Shown: piece after piece, positions 8,728 to 17,011 of the stretch
Layout of the letters: every line of letters starts with the position of its first letter
Numbering within the stretch: the first letter of the stretch is position 1
Origin: an uncultured Alphaproteobacteria bacterium
GTDB taxonomy: Bacteria; Pseudomonadota; Alphaproteobacteria; Rs-D84
Length of the DNA stretch: 64,000 nucleotides
Reading direction: 5' to 3'
NCBI GenBank assembly: GCA_947646585.1
Contig: CANSHD010000001.1
Span: forward strand, 124,001-188,000
Made by a program: the position numbers and the translations under genes
The notes under the pieces: generated by a model
Database searches by the model: none
The model's input: the letters and a program-made list of their open reading frames with translations, nothing else
What the model was told of the DNA's origin: nothing

Positions 8728-9698
8728 CGCGAAATATCGTGCGCCATATCGGCGGCGATTGAGTTTATAACATCTCGAACATTCGCGGCCGAATCGGTAT
8801 GCATTGCGCGCACCCCGACATTTGCACGCGTAATCAACCGCGTCAGCGTCGCCCCCGGCCCCAGTTCATACGCGCGCGTAATATTATACGCCGGGAATTT
8901 TTGCATAATGTCGTACCAGCGCACACCGTTCGTCATCTGGTCGATTAACGACTGTTTTACATCGCCCGGCGCCGACATTAAATCGGCGGTCTGGTTCGAG
9001 AACCAGTCGGTCTTTGGCGGCAAAACCTTTACACGCGCCAGACGGTTTCGCATCTTAATCGCGGCGGGCGCCATCAATGCACAGTGCGCCGGCACGGCAA
9101 TGTTCAATCGGCGCGCGATGCGCGCGCCCTGGCCGGTGGCACCGGCCAGAATCGCCTCCAACGCGTCATCCTCGCCGCTGATGATGAACTGGTCGCGGGC
9201 ATTGTGATTTGAAATCGCCGCGAATCCGCGTCCCACCGCTAAAAACAACAGATTTTCCACCTGGTGCTGGGTTAATCCGATAATCGCGGCCATTCCGACA
9301 CCGCCGCGCCCCATGGACATGTACAGCGAACGCGCCGACACCAGTTTCGCCGCATCGCGCAACGACAGACTGCCCACACAGTGCAACGCACTGTACTGCC
9401 CCAGCGAGTGCCCCACCATCGCATCGCAGATATGATACAGCGGGCGCCCAATCTCCGTCTCTATCACACGACCGATTGCAACCGCATGCGCAAATGTCCC
9501 CAAAGACGTGTTCACCGGCCGGTTCAATGCACTTTCGGGGCCGCGAAAACAAATTTTGGAAATATGACGCGACGTAATGTCGCCGATTTCTTCGAACGTA
9601 CGACGGGCCACCGGAAATTCACGGCATAATTGCTGGCCCATGCCGACATACTGGGCGCCCTGGCCGGGGAATACAAAAACGGTTCTGTCTGTCTTCAT
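8724..9698 (-). CDS. fabD: Malonyl CoA-acyl carrier protein transacylase
   Basis: 324 residues from the chosen ATG at 9698 (MKTDRTVFVFPGQGAQYVG). The frame extends seven codons further, but FabD begins just before the FPGQGAQ motif. The nucleophile Ser is in GHSLGQ (about residue 98), and the catalytic His is in AVPAHCALM. FabD moves malonyl from CoA to ACP to supply fatty-acid elongation in the cytoplasm. fabD usually lies with fabG-acpP-fabF; here it is a single gene between rarA and an RNA gene. Confidence 0.93.
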   Translation of the reverse strand: MKTDRTVFVFPGQGAQYVGMGQQLCREFPVARRTFEEIGDITSRHISKICFRGPESALNRPVNTSLGTFAHAVAIGRVIETEIGRPLYHICDAMVGHSLGQYSALHCVGSLSLRDAAKLVSARSLYMSMGRGGVGMAAIIGLTQHQVENLLFLAVGRGFAAISNHNARDQFIISGEDDALEAILAGATGQGARIARRLNIAVPAHCALMAPAAIKMRNRLARVKVLPPKTDWFSNQTADLMSAPGDVKQSLIDQMTNGVRWYDIMQKFPAYNITRAYELGPGATLTRLITRANVGVRAMHTDSAANVRDVINSIAADMAHDISR

Positions 9699-9747
9699 AA
9701 TACGCACATGGTACACCAAGGCATATGTTTGTCAAATGAATCTATTC

Positions 9748-9776
9748 TTGTGATTTGGCCGAACGTAATGTATAAT
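9748..9776 (+). promoter_or_regulatory. Sigma70-type promoter of the structured RNA
   Basis: The -35 TTGTGA (9748-9753) and -10 TATAAT (9771-9776) are separated by exactly 17 bases. This is one of the best promoters in the window. It predicts a transcript starting near 9783, with no open reading frame following. Confidence 0.75.
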
Positions 9777-9782
9777 AATAAA

Positions 9783-10003
9783 TGAATCCAAATGGGAATT
9801 TGGGTTCGGGGCTCTAGAAAAGCCCGACAAGTACGGTGCAAATTGCATCTATCTGAAATCCGTATGCGGTTGCATTTTTGCACCGTTACGCCTTGACACA
9901 CATGGTCGGGGTGCTGTGGTTATAAGGTTCGCCGAAAGCCACAGGGTCGCTTACTTGTCGATTTTTCTACACCCCGACCACCAGAATTTTCCGGTGGTCT
10001 TTA
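9783..10003 (+). ncRNA. Unidentified structured RNA with long-range pseudoknot pairing
   Basis: About 220 bases lie between a strong promoter and an intrinsic terminator, with no credible coding frame. Perfect or near-perfect helices can be read: 9785-9793 with 9798-9806 (one G-U), 9806-9813 with 9821-9827 (one bulge), 9834-9842 with 9877-9885 (9 bp), 9903-9913 with 9970-9980 (11 bp), and 9914-9919 with 9939-9944. In addition 9825-9833 pairs perfectly with 9952-9960, inside the loop of the 11-bp helix, which makes a pseudoknot. I could not match it to tmRNA, RNase P RNA, SRP RNA, 6S RNA or a cobalamin riboswitch. The helix 3' arm shares five bases with the terminator stem. Confidence 0.6.
9976..10003 (+). 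terminator. Intrinsic terminator of the structured RNA
   Basis: GACCACC (9976-9982) pairs with GGTGGTC (9993-9999) around a 10-base loop, followed by TTTATTT. Bases 9976-9980 also belong to the 11-bp helix upstream, so the two structures exclude each other in part. Confidence 0.75.
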
Positions 10004-10103
10004 TTTAATTATAACGGGCGGCGACGAATCGCGTCTTCTTGAATATATCGCCGTCGCCCGACCGGAACTCAAACAAATCACTGTAATGAAAATTGCATGT
10101 TAA
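10004..10103. other. Non-coding spacer with a GC-rich imperfect hairpin
   Basis: Between the RNA terminator and the terminator of the SuhB-like gene there is no reading frame. CGGGCG near 10016 can pair with CGCCCG near 10057 to close an imperfect hairpin over an AT-rich loop. I see no promoter for it. Confidence 0.35.
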
Positions 10104-10130
10104 AAAAATCCCGCCGATGGCGGGATTTTT
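10104..10130. terminator. Strong symmetrical terminator
   Basis: AAAAATCCCGCC pairs with GGCGGGATTTTT around a three-base loop. T-runs lie on both strands, so it can stop the leftward SuhB-like gene (stop codon at 10132) and any rightward read-through from the RNA locus. Confidence 0.85.
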
Positions 10131-10131
10131 A

Positions 10132-10839
10132 TTATAACTCAACATGTCCGTTGGTGGCGATTAAGTCCGCCCCCATTTCGATATGGCCCGATGCCTCGCG
10201 CACAATTAAGTCGCCGGCCGCAATTTCGGCCCAATCCAATGCATCGGATACGAACGCATCAAACTTGCCCGCGGCAACCCATGCCAAATCCAATGCCGGG
10301 CAACCCGTACGGCGCGGGTTTGCGCAACGCGGCGCACGAATGTCGGACGTATTGTATGCGATTGTCAAATCCGCCGGGTCTGATAAATTCGACACCTTTA
10401 ACCGCGCGGAATGAAACGCGGAAAACACGTATGCACCCTTACCTTCTTCCGCATAATATAATCTGTCTTCAATCGGGGAATATACCAGCGCGATTTTCGT
10501 TTCATCATTCGAACGCAGTGCCAGTGATATTGCAAAATGCGGATTTGCGCGAACAAAGTTCGACGCACCGGAAATCGCCAAAACAAATTCATCACGGCCG
10601 TCGCCCGCACGGCTGACGTTCGGGGTTAACAGCCCCGCCGCGGGACGCACCAGCAGCAAATCGCGCAGAATGCTTTCCTCGATACGGGCGGACGCCTTTG
10701 CGACAAAGTCGCGGGCGCCGCGCAATGACTGCTGCAGGTTTTCCACCTCGCCGAAATCACGGCGCAGACCGTCCGCCGTACGCTGCAGCGCGGCGAACAT
10801 CTTGTTTAATTCTATGGAACCTTTTATCAGCAAATCCAT
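10132..10839 (-). CDS. Inositol monophosphatase (SuhB)-like protein, metal ligands lost
   Basis: 235 residues aligning along SuhB/IMPase: NFVRANPHFAISLAL (94-108), RRTGCPALDLAWVAAGKFDAF (177-197) and IAAGDLIVREASG are clear family blocks. The residues that bind magnesium are gone. The family DPxDGT motif reads AISGAS (88-93) with one residue deleted, the EE motif region reads TPNVS (72-76), and the WDxAAG aspartate is Glu. An active phosphatase is unlikely. In E. coli, SuhB has a role in rRNA antitermination independent of its phosphatase activity, so a binding-only role is possible. It ends in a strong terminator. Confidence 0.85.
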   Translation of the reverse strand: MDLLIKGSIELNKMFAALQRTADGLRRDFGEVENLQQSLRGARDFVAKASARIEESILRDLLLVRPAAGLLTPNVSRAGDGRDEFVLAISGASNFVRANPHFAISLALRSNDETKIALVYSPIEDRLYYAEEGKGAYVFSAFHSARLKVSNLSDPADLTIAYNTSDIRAPRCANPRRTGCPALDLAWVAAGKFDAFVSDALDWAEIAAGDLIVREASGHIEMGADLIATNGHVEL

Positions 10840-10869
10840 GACTGCGCCCCCGCCCCGCTTGAATGAATA

Positions 10870-11082
10870 TTAAAACTTAAAGCCTGCAAACTTGCTTTTG
10901 AACGCACTGGCGCGCTGACCCTTGTCGCCGGTGTTCGTACGCTGGCCGGTCCAGGCGGAATGGTTCAAATTGTCGGTCGACAGAATCAAATCCTTCTTGA
11001 CCGAAGAATACATTTTTACGGTGTTCCCGTCCGTCATCGTGACGTTGATTTCATGATACGCGGGATGAATACCTTTTTTCAT
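10870..11082 (-). CDS. rpmE: 50S ribosomal protein bL31
   Basis: 70 residues beginning MKKGIHPAYHEINVTMTDG and containing HSAWTGQR, both diagnostic of bL31. There is no Cys pair, so it is the zinc-free (C-minus) type. bL31 bridges the large and small ribosomal subunits. It has its own promoter (11114-11141) and lies 30 bases before the SuhB-like gene, so the two may be co-transcribed. Confidence 0.92.
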   Translation of the reverse strand: MKKGIHPAYHEINVTMTDGNTVKMYSSVKKDLILSTDNLNHSAWTGQRTNTGDKGQRASAFKSKFAGFKF

Positions 11083-11113
11083 AGCAATACCCTTTTAATT
11101 TTTTAGCGTGCAG

Positions 11114-11141
11114 ATTATACAAGGATTTTTACAGAAATCAA
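11114..11141 (-). promoter_or_regulatory. rpmE promoter
   Basis: On the minus strand, TTGATT (11136-11141) and TATAAT (11114-11119) are separated by 16 bases. The start codon of rpmE is about 30 bases further. Confidence 0.6.
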
Positions 11142-11152
11142 GCGATAATACG

Positions 11153-11662
11153 TCAGTACCGCCCGATACAGCCCAGATATGAATTACCGGTCGATTCCAA
11201 AATATTTATAAACGGCGCCGGGCTTTTCCCCGAAAACAGCGCCAGTATCGTCCCAGTATCGGTCGCCAGCATGTCGGACACCGTCGCAATACCCGAATTC
11301 ATCTTCTTGAAAAAGCCGCTGGCCGGATATATTTCCGCCGCCAGCAGCTGGGTCGTGCCGCGCGCACGGCTGTGGTGCACGGATTCGATTACCATCAACT
11401 GGCATTCCGGGGAAATAATAACCTTGTCCGTGACAACGGCCGTCCCCCCCAGCAGTTCGCCCCACCAGCCCGTGCTTTCACAGAAAACGGGATAATAGAC
11501 ACTCGCCTCCGGGTTTTCGGCAAATATGGACGCCAAATCCATCTCGCCGCCCGCCAGTGTCGGCATGACACCGGTCGCGTTGCTTATTACCTTGCGTGCC
11601 AGACGATACTCTGCATCGTTCTTGGTTCCGCGAGGCCAGTAAAGAATCGGAAACTTCTTCAT
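11153..11662 (-). CDS. Hypothetical protein
   Basis: 169 residues, no signal peptide and no membrane helix. It starts MKKFPILYWPRGTKNDAEYR and ends ESTGNSYLGCIGRY. The middle is a mix of strands and short helices with no motif I recognise. The -10 (TGATATAAT at 11671-11679) is nine bases before the ATG, so its mRNA is probably leaderless. It sits between rpmE and the VirB6-like array. Confidence 0.5.
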   Translation of the reverse strand: MKKFPILYWPRGTKNDAEYRLARKVISNATGVMPTLAGGEMDLASIFAENPEASVYYPVFCESTGWWGELLGGTAVVTDKVIISPECQLMVIESVHHSRARGTTQLLAAEIYPASGFFKKMNSGIATVSDMLATDTGTILALFSGKSPAPFINILESTGNSYLGCIGRY

Positions 11663-11670
11663 TGCTATGA

Positions 11671-11679
11671 ATTATATCA
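11671..11679 (-). promoter_or_regulatory. Extended -10, leaderless start for the gene at 11662
   Basis: TGATATAAT on the minus strand ends nine bases before the ATG at 11662, so the predicted transcription start is within two or three bases of the start codon. Confidence 0.45.
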
Positions 11680-11689
11680 GATTCGGCTG

Positions 11690-11747
11690 TATCAAAAAAG
11701 GCCCCCGCGTTAAATAAAGCACTTGATTTTTTATTTTTTTAACGCGG
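11690..11747 (-). terminator. Probable terminator of the leftward VirB6-like gene
   Basis: CCGCGTTAAA (11705-11714) and TTTAACGCGG (11738-11747) form a 10-bp stem that includes the stop codon of the VirB6-like gene. The loop is 23 bases. On the minus strand a TTTTTT run follows the stem after five bases, so efficiency is uncertain. Confidence 0.45.
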
Positions 11748-13026
11748 CGTACCATTTTTTCATGTTTCCCCATACTATGTTTATGTTCTTTTTCGTTGTT
11801 TCATAGTACTTGTCGGATATCGATATGTTGAACAAAGTCTTGACCAGCGCGGGAATCATGTTCATGAACATCGCAATGAAAATCCCCATCAGGATAATTG
11901 TGACAATACTGTCGTTGCGCATCAACAGGCCGTCCATCAACAACATCGAATCGTTTTTCTCCAACGCGGCCGCCAAACGCGTCGCCCCGCCCCAGTTTCC
12001 GAACACCGCGTTCAAAAACATTATCGAGAACGTCAAAAACACGCCCGTCATCGCGATGCCGACCGTGCCCTTTATCACGTCGTCTATCATCTGTTTAATC
12101 GTGCGGCCGCCCTGGGGGAATATGGCCCAGCCCTTAAACAGCCAGCCCAGAGCCATCAGCGGCAGCATTATCAAATCCATCGCCAGTGTGATAAATATCT
12201 CCAGAAAATATATCGGTATCGGCAGCAAAGCGAAAAAGAACAGCACGATTACCAGCAGCCCGCAAAAGAAAATCGGGACATTTGGGAAAATCGGCACGCC
12301 CCACATAATCTTGTGCATGTACTTGGAATTAAACGCCATGTTCATCATGGTCCATCCCACCGTCATGCCCAGGCCCGTCATCTGGTGGACATTTCCAACC
12401 TCGCACGCCAGGTTGTGGCGCAAATACGGCGAAAACGCGCCCGCCGCCGCCGCGTTCGCATCCGCCACAACCGGGTCGGCCAGTGCGGTTGCGACCACGC
12501 ATTCGTTGAACCGTCCCTCGCCCGCCATGTCGGCTGCGATATGATTTACCGACAACCCGACGGTAAATATCGGCTGTATTACAATATCCCCAAGCATGCG
12601 GGGCAACGGCGCCATCAACAGTGCGCACACCGCCGCCAGTTTTATCAGGTGCGTTCCGAACGCCCCGGTGACGGACCACGGGTCTTCTATCTTGGCGTTT
12701 AAAAATCCGGAAAAAATTTTCCACGCGAACCATACCGCCGACAGCGCCGCCGCAAACGGTATCACGACACCCGCAATCGCATCATATGCCTTTGGCAGCA
12801 AATTCGACATTGTCGCCATAACGGCGCCAAACATGTCGCACGACCAACAACTGGAAAAAAACGACAGCGCATCCGCCATGTTGACGGGCGACGTACTTCT
12901 AAATATCGAAAAGCCCGCGATTCCGACCGCCCCGGCGATGCCACCCACGACAAACGGCGCCACCGCCCCCGCCGACAGCGGCAGAAACGACAAAAACACT
13001 ATCCAAAATTTTTTTAGGCGCCCCAT
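11731..13026 (-). CDS. VirB6/TrbL-like polytopic membrane protein (array member 1, leftward)
   Basis: 431 residues from ATG 13026 (MGRLKKFWIVFLSFLPLSAGA, signal-like N-terminus). The longer frame upstream crosses the divergent promoter and is rejected. A C-W-S-C motif near residue 50 (SSCWSCDMF) resembles that of member 3. At least six hydrophobic segments follow, one pair of them (about 255-305) being long and Phe/Leu/Ile rich. This topology is that of VirB6/TrbL, the inner-membrane channel component of type IV secretion systems. It is divergent from four further paralogues, and its -10 ends eight bases before the start codon. Confidence 0.7.
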   Translation of the reverse strand: MGRLKKFWIVFLSFLPLSAGAVAPFVVGGIAGAVGIAGFSIFRSTSPVNMADALSFFSSCWSCDMFGAVMATMSNLLPKAYDAIAGVVIPFAAALSAVWFAWKIFSGFLNAKIEDPWSVTGAFGTHLIKLAAVCALLMAPLPRMLGDIVIQPIFTVGLSVNHIAADMAGEGRFNECVVATALADPVVADANAAAAGAFSPYLRHNLACEVGNVHQMTGLGMTVGWTMMNMAFNSKYMHKIMWGVPIFPNVPIFFCGLLVIVLFFFALLPIPIYFLEIFITLAMDLIMLPLMALGWLFKGWAIFPQGGRTIKQMIDDVIKGTVGIAMTGVFLTFSIMFLNAVFGNWGGATRLAAALEKNDSMLLMDGLLMRNDSIVTIILMGIFIAMFMNMIPALVKTLFNISISDKYYETTKKNINIVWGNMKKWYAALKK

Positions 13027-13034
13027 CGCTTTTA

Positions 13035-13068
13035 AGTATATCACATTTTCCCCCAAATGTGATATAAT
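13035..13068. promoter_or_regulatory. Symmetrical divergent promoter with perfect 12-bp inverted repeat
   Basis: TATATCACATTT (13037-13048) and AAATGTGATATA (13055-13066) are perfect inverted arms around TCCCCC. The outer end of each arm is part of a -10: TATAAT (13063-13068) for the rightward operon and TATACT (13035-13040, minus strand) for the leftward gene. Both are preceded by TGTGA, giving identical extended -10 elements. A dimeric regulator could bind the arms, or the symmetry could simply come from two similar promoters back to back. Confidence 0.65.
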
Positions 13069-13086
13069 TGAAAACAATAAATATAT

Positions 13087-14379
13087 ATGTATATGACCAG
13101 AATAAAAAAAATTTTGTCGGCCGCGCTGTTTTTTGCCGCACTTATGGCGCCGTGTGCGGCGCATGCCGAATGGGGCATCGTCGACAGCTTTAATTTAGCG
13201 CCGTTCGTGCCGATTGTGCTGGACGCGTTCATGGCGGTCGCCACCGGCGGATACGAATTCTTTGTCGGAAACGGCGACGGCATAATATACATTTTAATAT
13301 GGGGCTTTCTGGGGATATCGATGGGCCTGTATCTGGTGAAAATGTATTTCCCCGCAAAATGGGTCGCATTCTTTGGTTTTTCCGGCGGCGGCGAAATGGC
13401 CGCCGGCAAGGCGGACGGCATGACCATCGCCCAGAACATGTTAAAGCCCGGCCTGCGCGCGATAATCGCGGCGGTGGTTTTGTTGCAGATAAAACCGGTA
13501 TATGTTACGGAATGGCTGGTCAATCCGTTTCTGGAATTCGGCGCAATCTACACGCGCGCAATCACCGACGGCATAAACACGGGCGGCATCGCGGCATCGG
13601 CCGCCGCGCCGGTCGAATGCCCGCCGGACATTCTGGAAAAGGAATGGATATCGGAGCGCAGCTGTGAATTTTTAACCCAGCCCATCGCCGATATTACGCA
13701 CACGAACAACCAGATGATAAAGCGCGGATTCGACTTTATACACAAGGGGCTGCGCGGTCTGATTACGTTGATACCGCACGGCGGCGAAGACTTTATGAAT
13801 TTGGTCTCGGGCATTTTGATTGTGACGGCGTTTGTCGGATGCAACCTGTTCATGGCACTGCTGATTATTCAGGCGATATTTGAATTTGGAATGGCGCTGA
13901 TTCTGTACCCGTTCCAGGTCTTGACATGGGTTGTAAAGCCCAAGAACCCGGACAAGTGGTTCGACATATGGCCCGCGTTTTCCGGCATTACCAAGGCGTT
14001 GCAGTCACTGGTGATAACAATGATTGCATGCGCGTTCATTTTAACGATAAACGTCGCGATTGTACGCGCCCTGTTCAACTGGAACAGTTCCGTGTTCGTT
14101 GTCGCCGCCGGCGGCAGTGCGGCATCCAACGTCCCCCAGGTGGCAAACCACGCCATGGGATTCGGCGAGCATTCGATACTGTGGCTGTCCGCGATAATGA
14201 CGTTTTATTTAATGCTGCGCATATTTGATTTAACGCGCGAGCGCTTAAAAATGTATTCCCCGGCCAGCGACAAGCTGTACACCCAGGTGACCGGCGACGC
14301 GAAAAAGACATGGAGCGGCGCCAAAAACTGGGGCAAGTCAATCGGTCGGGCCGCAGGCTGGATAAAGAAAAAGAAATGA
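13087..14379 (+). CDS. VirB6/TrbL-like polytopic membrane protein (array member 2)
   Basis: 430 residues; the ATG at 13093 (MTRIKK) is an equal alternative start. It has a signal-like N-terminus with likely cleavage after AAHA (about residue 27). A TM segment at about 60-80 follows, then more at about 125-140, and a central block with strong helices at about 238-300, 315-335 and 360-378. The C-terminal 50 residues are basic and end in KKKK. Such a plan fits the VirB6 family with an extra periplasmic domain. Its stop overlaps the next ATG (ATGA at 14376-14379). Confidence 0.7.
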   Translation: MYMTRIKKILSAALFFAALMAPCAAHAEWGIVDSFNLAPFVPIVLDAFMAVATGGYEFFVGNGDGIIYILIWGFLGISMGLYLVKMYFPAKWVAFFGFSGGGEMAAGKADGMTIAQNMLKPGLRAIIAAVVLLQIKPVYVTEWLVNPFLEFGAIYTRAITDGINTGGIAASAAAPVECPPDILEKEWISERSCEFLTQPIADITHTNNQMIKRGFDFIHKGLRGLITLIPHGGEDFMNLVSGILIVTAFVGCNLFMALLIIQAIFEFGMALILYPFQVLTWVVKPKNPDKWFDIWPAFSGITKALQSLVITMIACAFILTINVAIVRALFNWNSSVFVVAAGGSAASNVPQVANHAMGFGEHSILWLSAIMTFYLMLRIFDLTRERLKMYSPASDKLYTQVTGDAKKTWSGAKNWGKSIGRAAGWIKKKK

Positions 14380-15575
14380 ACGAGCTGATGAATCCTATTG
14401 TAGACGGCGCGGTGCAGTGTTGGGGCTGCCCGGTGTTTGACCGTCTGTTTCAGGTGATATCGATGGCCGCCGCCGCGGTCTATGACAAGTTCGTCATGTT
14501 CTGCATGATACTGTTCTGCGTGCTGTTCGCATTCTTTGTGGTGTCCGCGGTCTGGAAAAATATAAAGGGCGGCGCGGACGGCGACCCGTTCTATGCAAAA
14601 ACCATACGGCCGGTATTCATAAACTCTTTGGTGGCGTTTGCGTTTCTGTCGCTGGGCGTGTGGCTGCCGCGGTTTGTAACAACGATAACGTTCGAGCCCG
14701 TCGCCCAGATAACGGCCACATACACGCAGAGCATGCTGCGCATGGACGCGGAAACGGTCAATGAAAAGGTCACGTACCAGCCGATGAAAATGTCGGACGA
14801 CGGATTCTATCGCCCCGCCCTGCGCGACACGATAATTCTGATTATGAAAACCACGATAACCCAGTTCCAGGCCTATATGAAACTGGGCATCGCCGTAATG
14901 GACAGCGCCTTTGAATGGAAGGCCCTGCTGGGTGTCGGCGCACTGATAAAGCATATAATAATGTTCTTTGTGGGCCTGTACCTGTTCTATGGATTTTTCA
15001 AGCTGTTCGTACGGTTCTGTTTCTATTTTGCGGACGTGATTATCGCAATGACTTTCTTTGCGTTTTTCTTTCCGTTGTCGTTGACACTGGTCTCGTTCAA
15101 GGGGGCCGATGCGCCGCAATGGATGGCAAACCTGGGCAAAAACGTCGGAACGGACCAGTTCAAGAAAGTCATCAACGCCATAATCGGATTGGCGGCGGCG
15201 GTGCTGACCTATACGGTTATAATGGTGATAATCGCAAAATTCTTTTCCGCGCCCGGCGAATCCGCGGCGGATTTGATGACGCTGATTACAAGCGGCAGCG
15301 TCTTTGACGCCGACCTTGACCAGGACAATCTGGCCCAGATAACCCTGGGCAGTGCGATTGTGCTGGTATATGTGCTAAACTATATCTATTCCCAGATTCC
15401 CCAGGTTACCAACATGGTACTTGGCGCGTTCAACGTATCGGCCGATAACAAGCTTGGCGAGCAGCTGGCCGACGATGCGATGAAGCTGACCACGGCGGCG
15501 GCCCAAACCATGAAAAAAATCGGGGCGACGATTATAAACGGCGGCAAAAAAGATGACAAGGCGGGTGGAAAATGA
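14376..15575 (+). CDS. VirB6/TrbL-like polytopic membrane protein (array member 3)
   Basis: 399 residues from the ATGA start at 14376; a longer frame from 14310 is rejected because it runs inside the previous gene. A CWGC motif lies near residue 14 (AVQCWGCPVFDRLF). TM segments are at about 38-58, 83-103, 190-210, 213-245 and 270-295, with a further one at about 320-340. The C-terminus is Lys/Asp rich. The CWxC-x2-F motif is also found in member 1 and, as CFMC, in member 4, which marks these as one paralogous family. It is coupled to the next gene by ATGA at 15572. Confidence 0.7.
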   Translation: MNELMNPIVDGAVQCWGCPVFDRLFQVISMAAAAVYDKFVMFCMILFCVLFAFFVVSAVWKNIKGGADGDPFYAKTIRPVFINSLVAFAFLSLGVWLPRFVTTITFEPVAQITATYTQSMLRMDAETVNEKVTYQPMKMSDDGFYRPALRDTIILIMKTTITQFQAYMKLGIAVMDSAFEWKALLGVGALIKHIIMFFVGLYLFYGFFKLFVRFCFYFADVIIAMTFFAFFFPLSLTLVSFKGADAPQWMANLGKNVGTDQFKKVINAIIGLAAAVLTYTVIMVIIAKFFSAPGESAADLMTLITSGSVFDADLDQDNLAQITLGSAIVLVYVLNYIYSQIPQVTNMVLGAFNVSADNKLGEQLADDAMKLTTAAAQTMKKIGATIINGGKKDDKAGGK

Positions 15576-17011
15576 AAGCGAAACTGATAATGATTGCCGT
15601 TCGCTTAATCATGGGTGCCATTGCGCTGGGGATTGGAATTTGGTACCTGTCGTCGTCGATTGGCGGCGCGGCTTTAACATACACCAGCATGGATAATTTC
15701 ATGTCGGCAATCGGTGCATCCGACGATATCGCCGGCGCGTCGGGCTGCTTTATGTGCGGGTATATAACGGAACTGTTTGCGGTAATCGGCCGCGCAACGG
15801 AAATGTTCTGGAACGCCATAGTGGAAATGCTGTGGATACTGCTGGCACTGGGGTTCGGGCTGTTTTTGTTTGTTGAAGCAATAAAGCATATATACGCCGC
15901 CGCCCAGAAAACATCCACTTTGGACACGTCGGAAAAGAAATTGGAATTTCAGGCCTGGTTCGACAAAGTCTGGCGCCAGGGTGCGCGCATAATGTTCGTC
16001 GGCGTGTTTATCGGCGCCCTGGGCATGGGCGGGACGACCGCGTTAAAAACAGTCGCCAACATAACAATCACGCCCGTAATGTTTGTGGGCGCCGAACTGT
16101 CCATGGCGGCGACCGGCGCAACCCAGGGTTCGCAGTGCCGCGCGCTGGAAACCGCGGCGGCGGATTCCGCGGATATATTAAATCCCGTAATGGCGCCGTT
16201 CATGTGCGTCATCGGAAATTTAAACAGCGTGATGCTGGCGGGCGCCGCGGGCGGATTTGCATTGATGAATTACGCATGGCTGGGCATGGGCGGCGGCCTG
16301 TTCACGTGGCTGGCCGGGCTGGCGCTGGTGATAATGTTTTTGATTATCGGTTTCGACCTGTTCTTTCAGATTTTGTCCGTTGTATTCAAACTGGTGTTTT
16401 TAATAATATTCCTGCCGTTCCTGCTGGCGGCGGCGGCATTTGAAAAAACATGGAAACTGGCCGGGGGCGTAACCGGAAACGCGATAAACATGCTGGTTAA
16501 AACCGCCATACAGATTATCGCGATAACATTAAAAATTCTTATCATTTACGCGACCGTCTCGTACGCGGCCGACGAATTCTTCCCCGGCCCCGCCGACGGG
16601 TACAGTGCGATACTGCCGCCGATGATGGGCGTGGCGCCGGAAAATCCGGACGCACAAACATTATCCGTAATGCGCGTGTTCTCCGATTGCGAACGCGTGG
16701 CGCTGACGGACGGCGAAATGGACGCGGACGCGTTCAAGAACTGTTTCACCGCCCGCCGGGCGGAGGTTGAACGCCACTATCCCGGCGCATTCGACTTTAT
16801 GTCGAACGGATGGGATTTCCTGATGTTAATGATCGGGCTGTTCCTGCTGTACTATTACGCCGTGGCGCCGCGCGTTGACAAGATACTGGCCGCGCCGGGC
16901 AAGGAACAGTTTGACTTTGGCGCATGGACCAAGGATTTGGGCAAAAAGATATGGTCCGCCCCGACCCAGATATTCGGCGCCGTGTCCAAGGCGTTTGGCA
17001 AAAAGGCATGA
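15572..17011 (+). CDS. VirB6/TrbL-like polytopic membrane protein (array member 4)
   Basis: 479 residues. The first TM segment is at about 6-28, followed by CFMC (about residue 57, with GYITELFAVIG after it). More TM helices are at about 78-105, 145-170, 215-290 (a long double stretch) and 305-325, and the last is at about 405-425. The loop at about 330-400 has two Cys and is acidic; it is probably periplasmic. The tail is Lys rich, as in the other members. It overlaps both neighbours by ATGA. The channel role is inferred from VirB6-like topology. Confidence 0.7.
   Translation: MKAKLIMIAVRLIMGAIALGIGIWYLSSSIGGAALTYTSMDNFMSAIGASDDIAGASGCFMCGYITELFAVIGRATEMFWNAIVEMLWILLALGFGLFLFVEAIKHIYAAAQKTSTLDTSEKKLEFQAWFDKVWRQGARIMFVGVFIGALGMGGTTALKTVANITITPVMFVGAELSMAATGATQGSQCRALETAAADSADILNPVMAPFMCVIGNLNSVMLAGAAGGFALMNYAWLGMGGGLFTWLAGLALVIMFLIIGFDLFFQILSVVFKLVFLIIFLPFLLAAAAFEKTWKLAGGVTGNAINMLVKTAIQIIAITLKILIIYATVSYAADEFFPGPADGYSAILPPMMGVAPENPDAQTLSVMRVFSDCERVALTDGEMDADAFKNCFTARRAEVERHYPGAFDFMSNGWDFLMLMIGLFLLYYYAVAPRVDKILAAPGKEQFDFGAWTKDLGKKIWSAPTQIFGAVSKAFGKKA

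Noticed and set aside
9783..10003. Cobalamin riboswitch, tmRNA or 6S RNA at the structured RNA
   Set aside because: GGTGCAAAT and a 3' ACCA after an acceptor-like helix are suggestive. But there is no B12 box, no tag frame or T-loop in place, and the pseudoknot does not fit the rod of 6S RNA.
13037..13066. CRP/FNR site
   Set aside because: TCACA and TGTGA are present but in the opposite order and with a spacing that does not match TGTGA-N6-TCACA.
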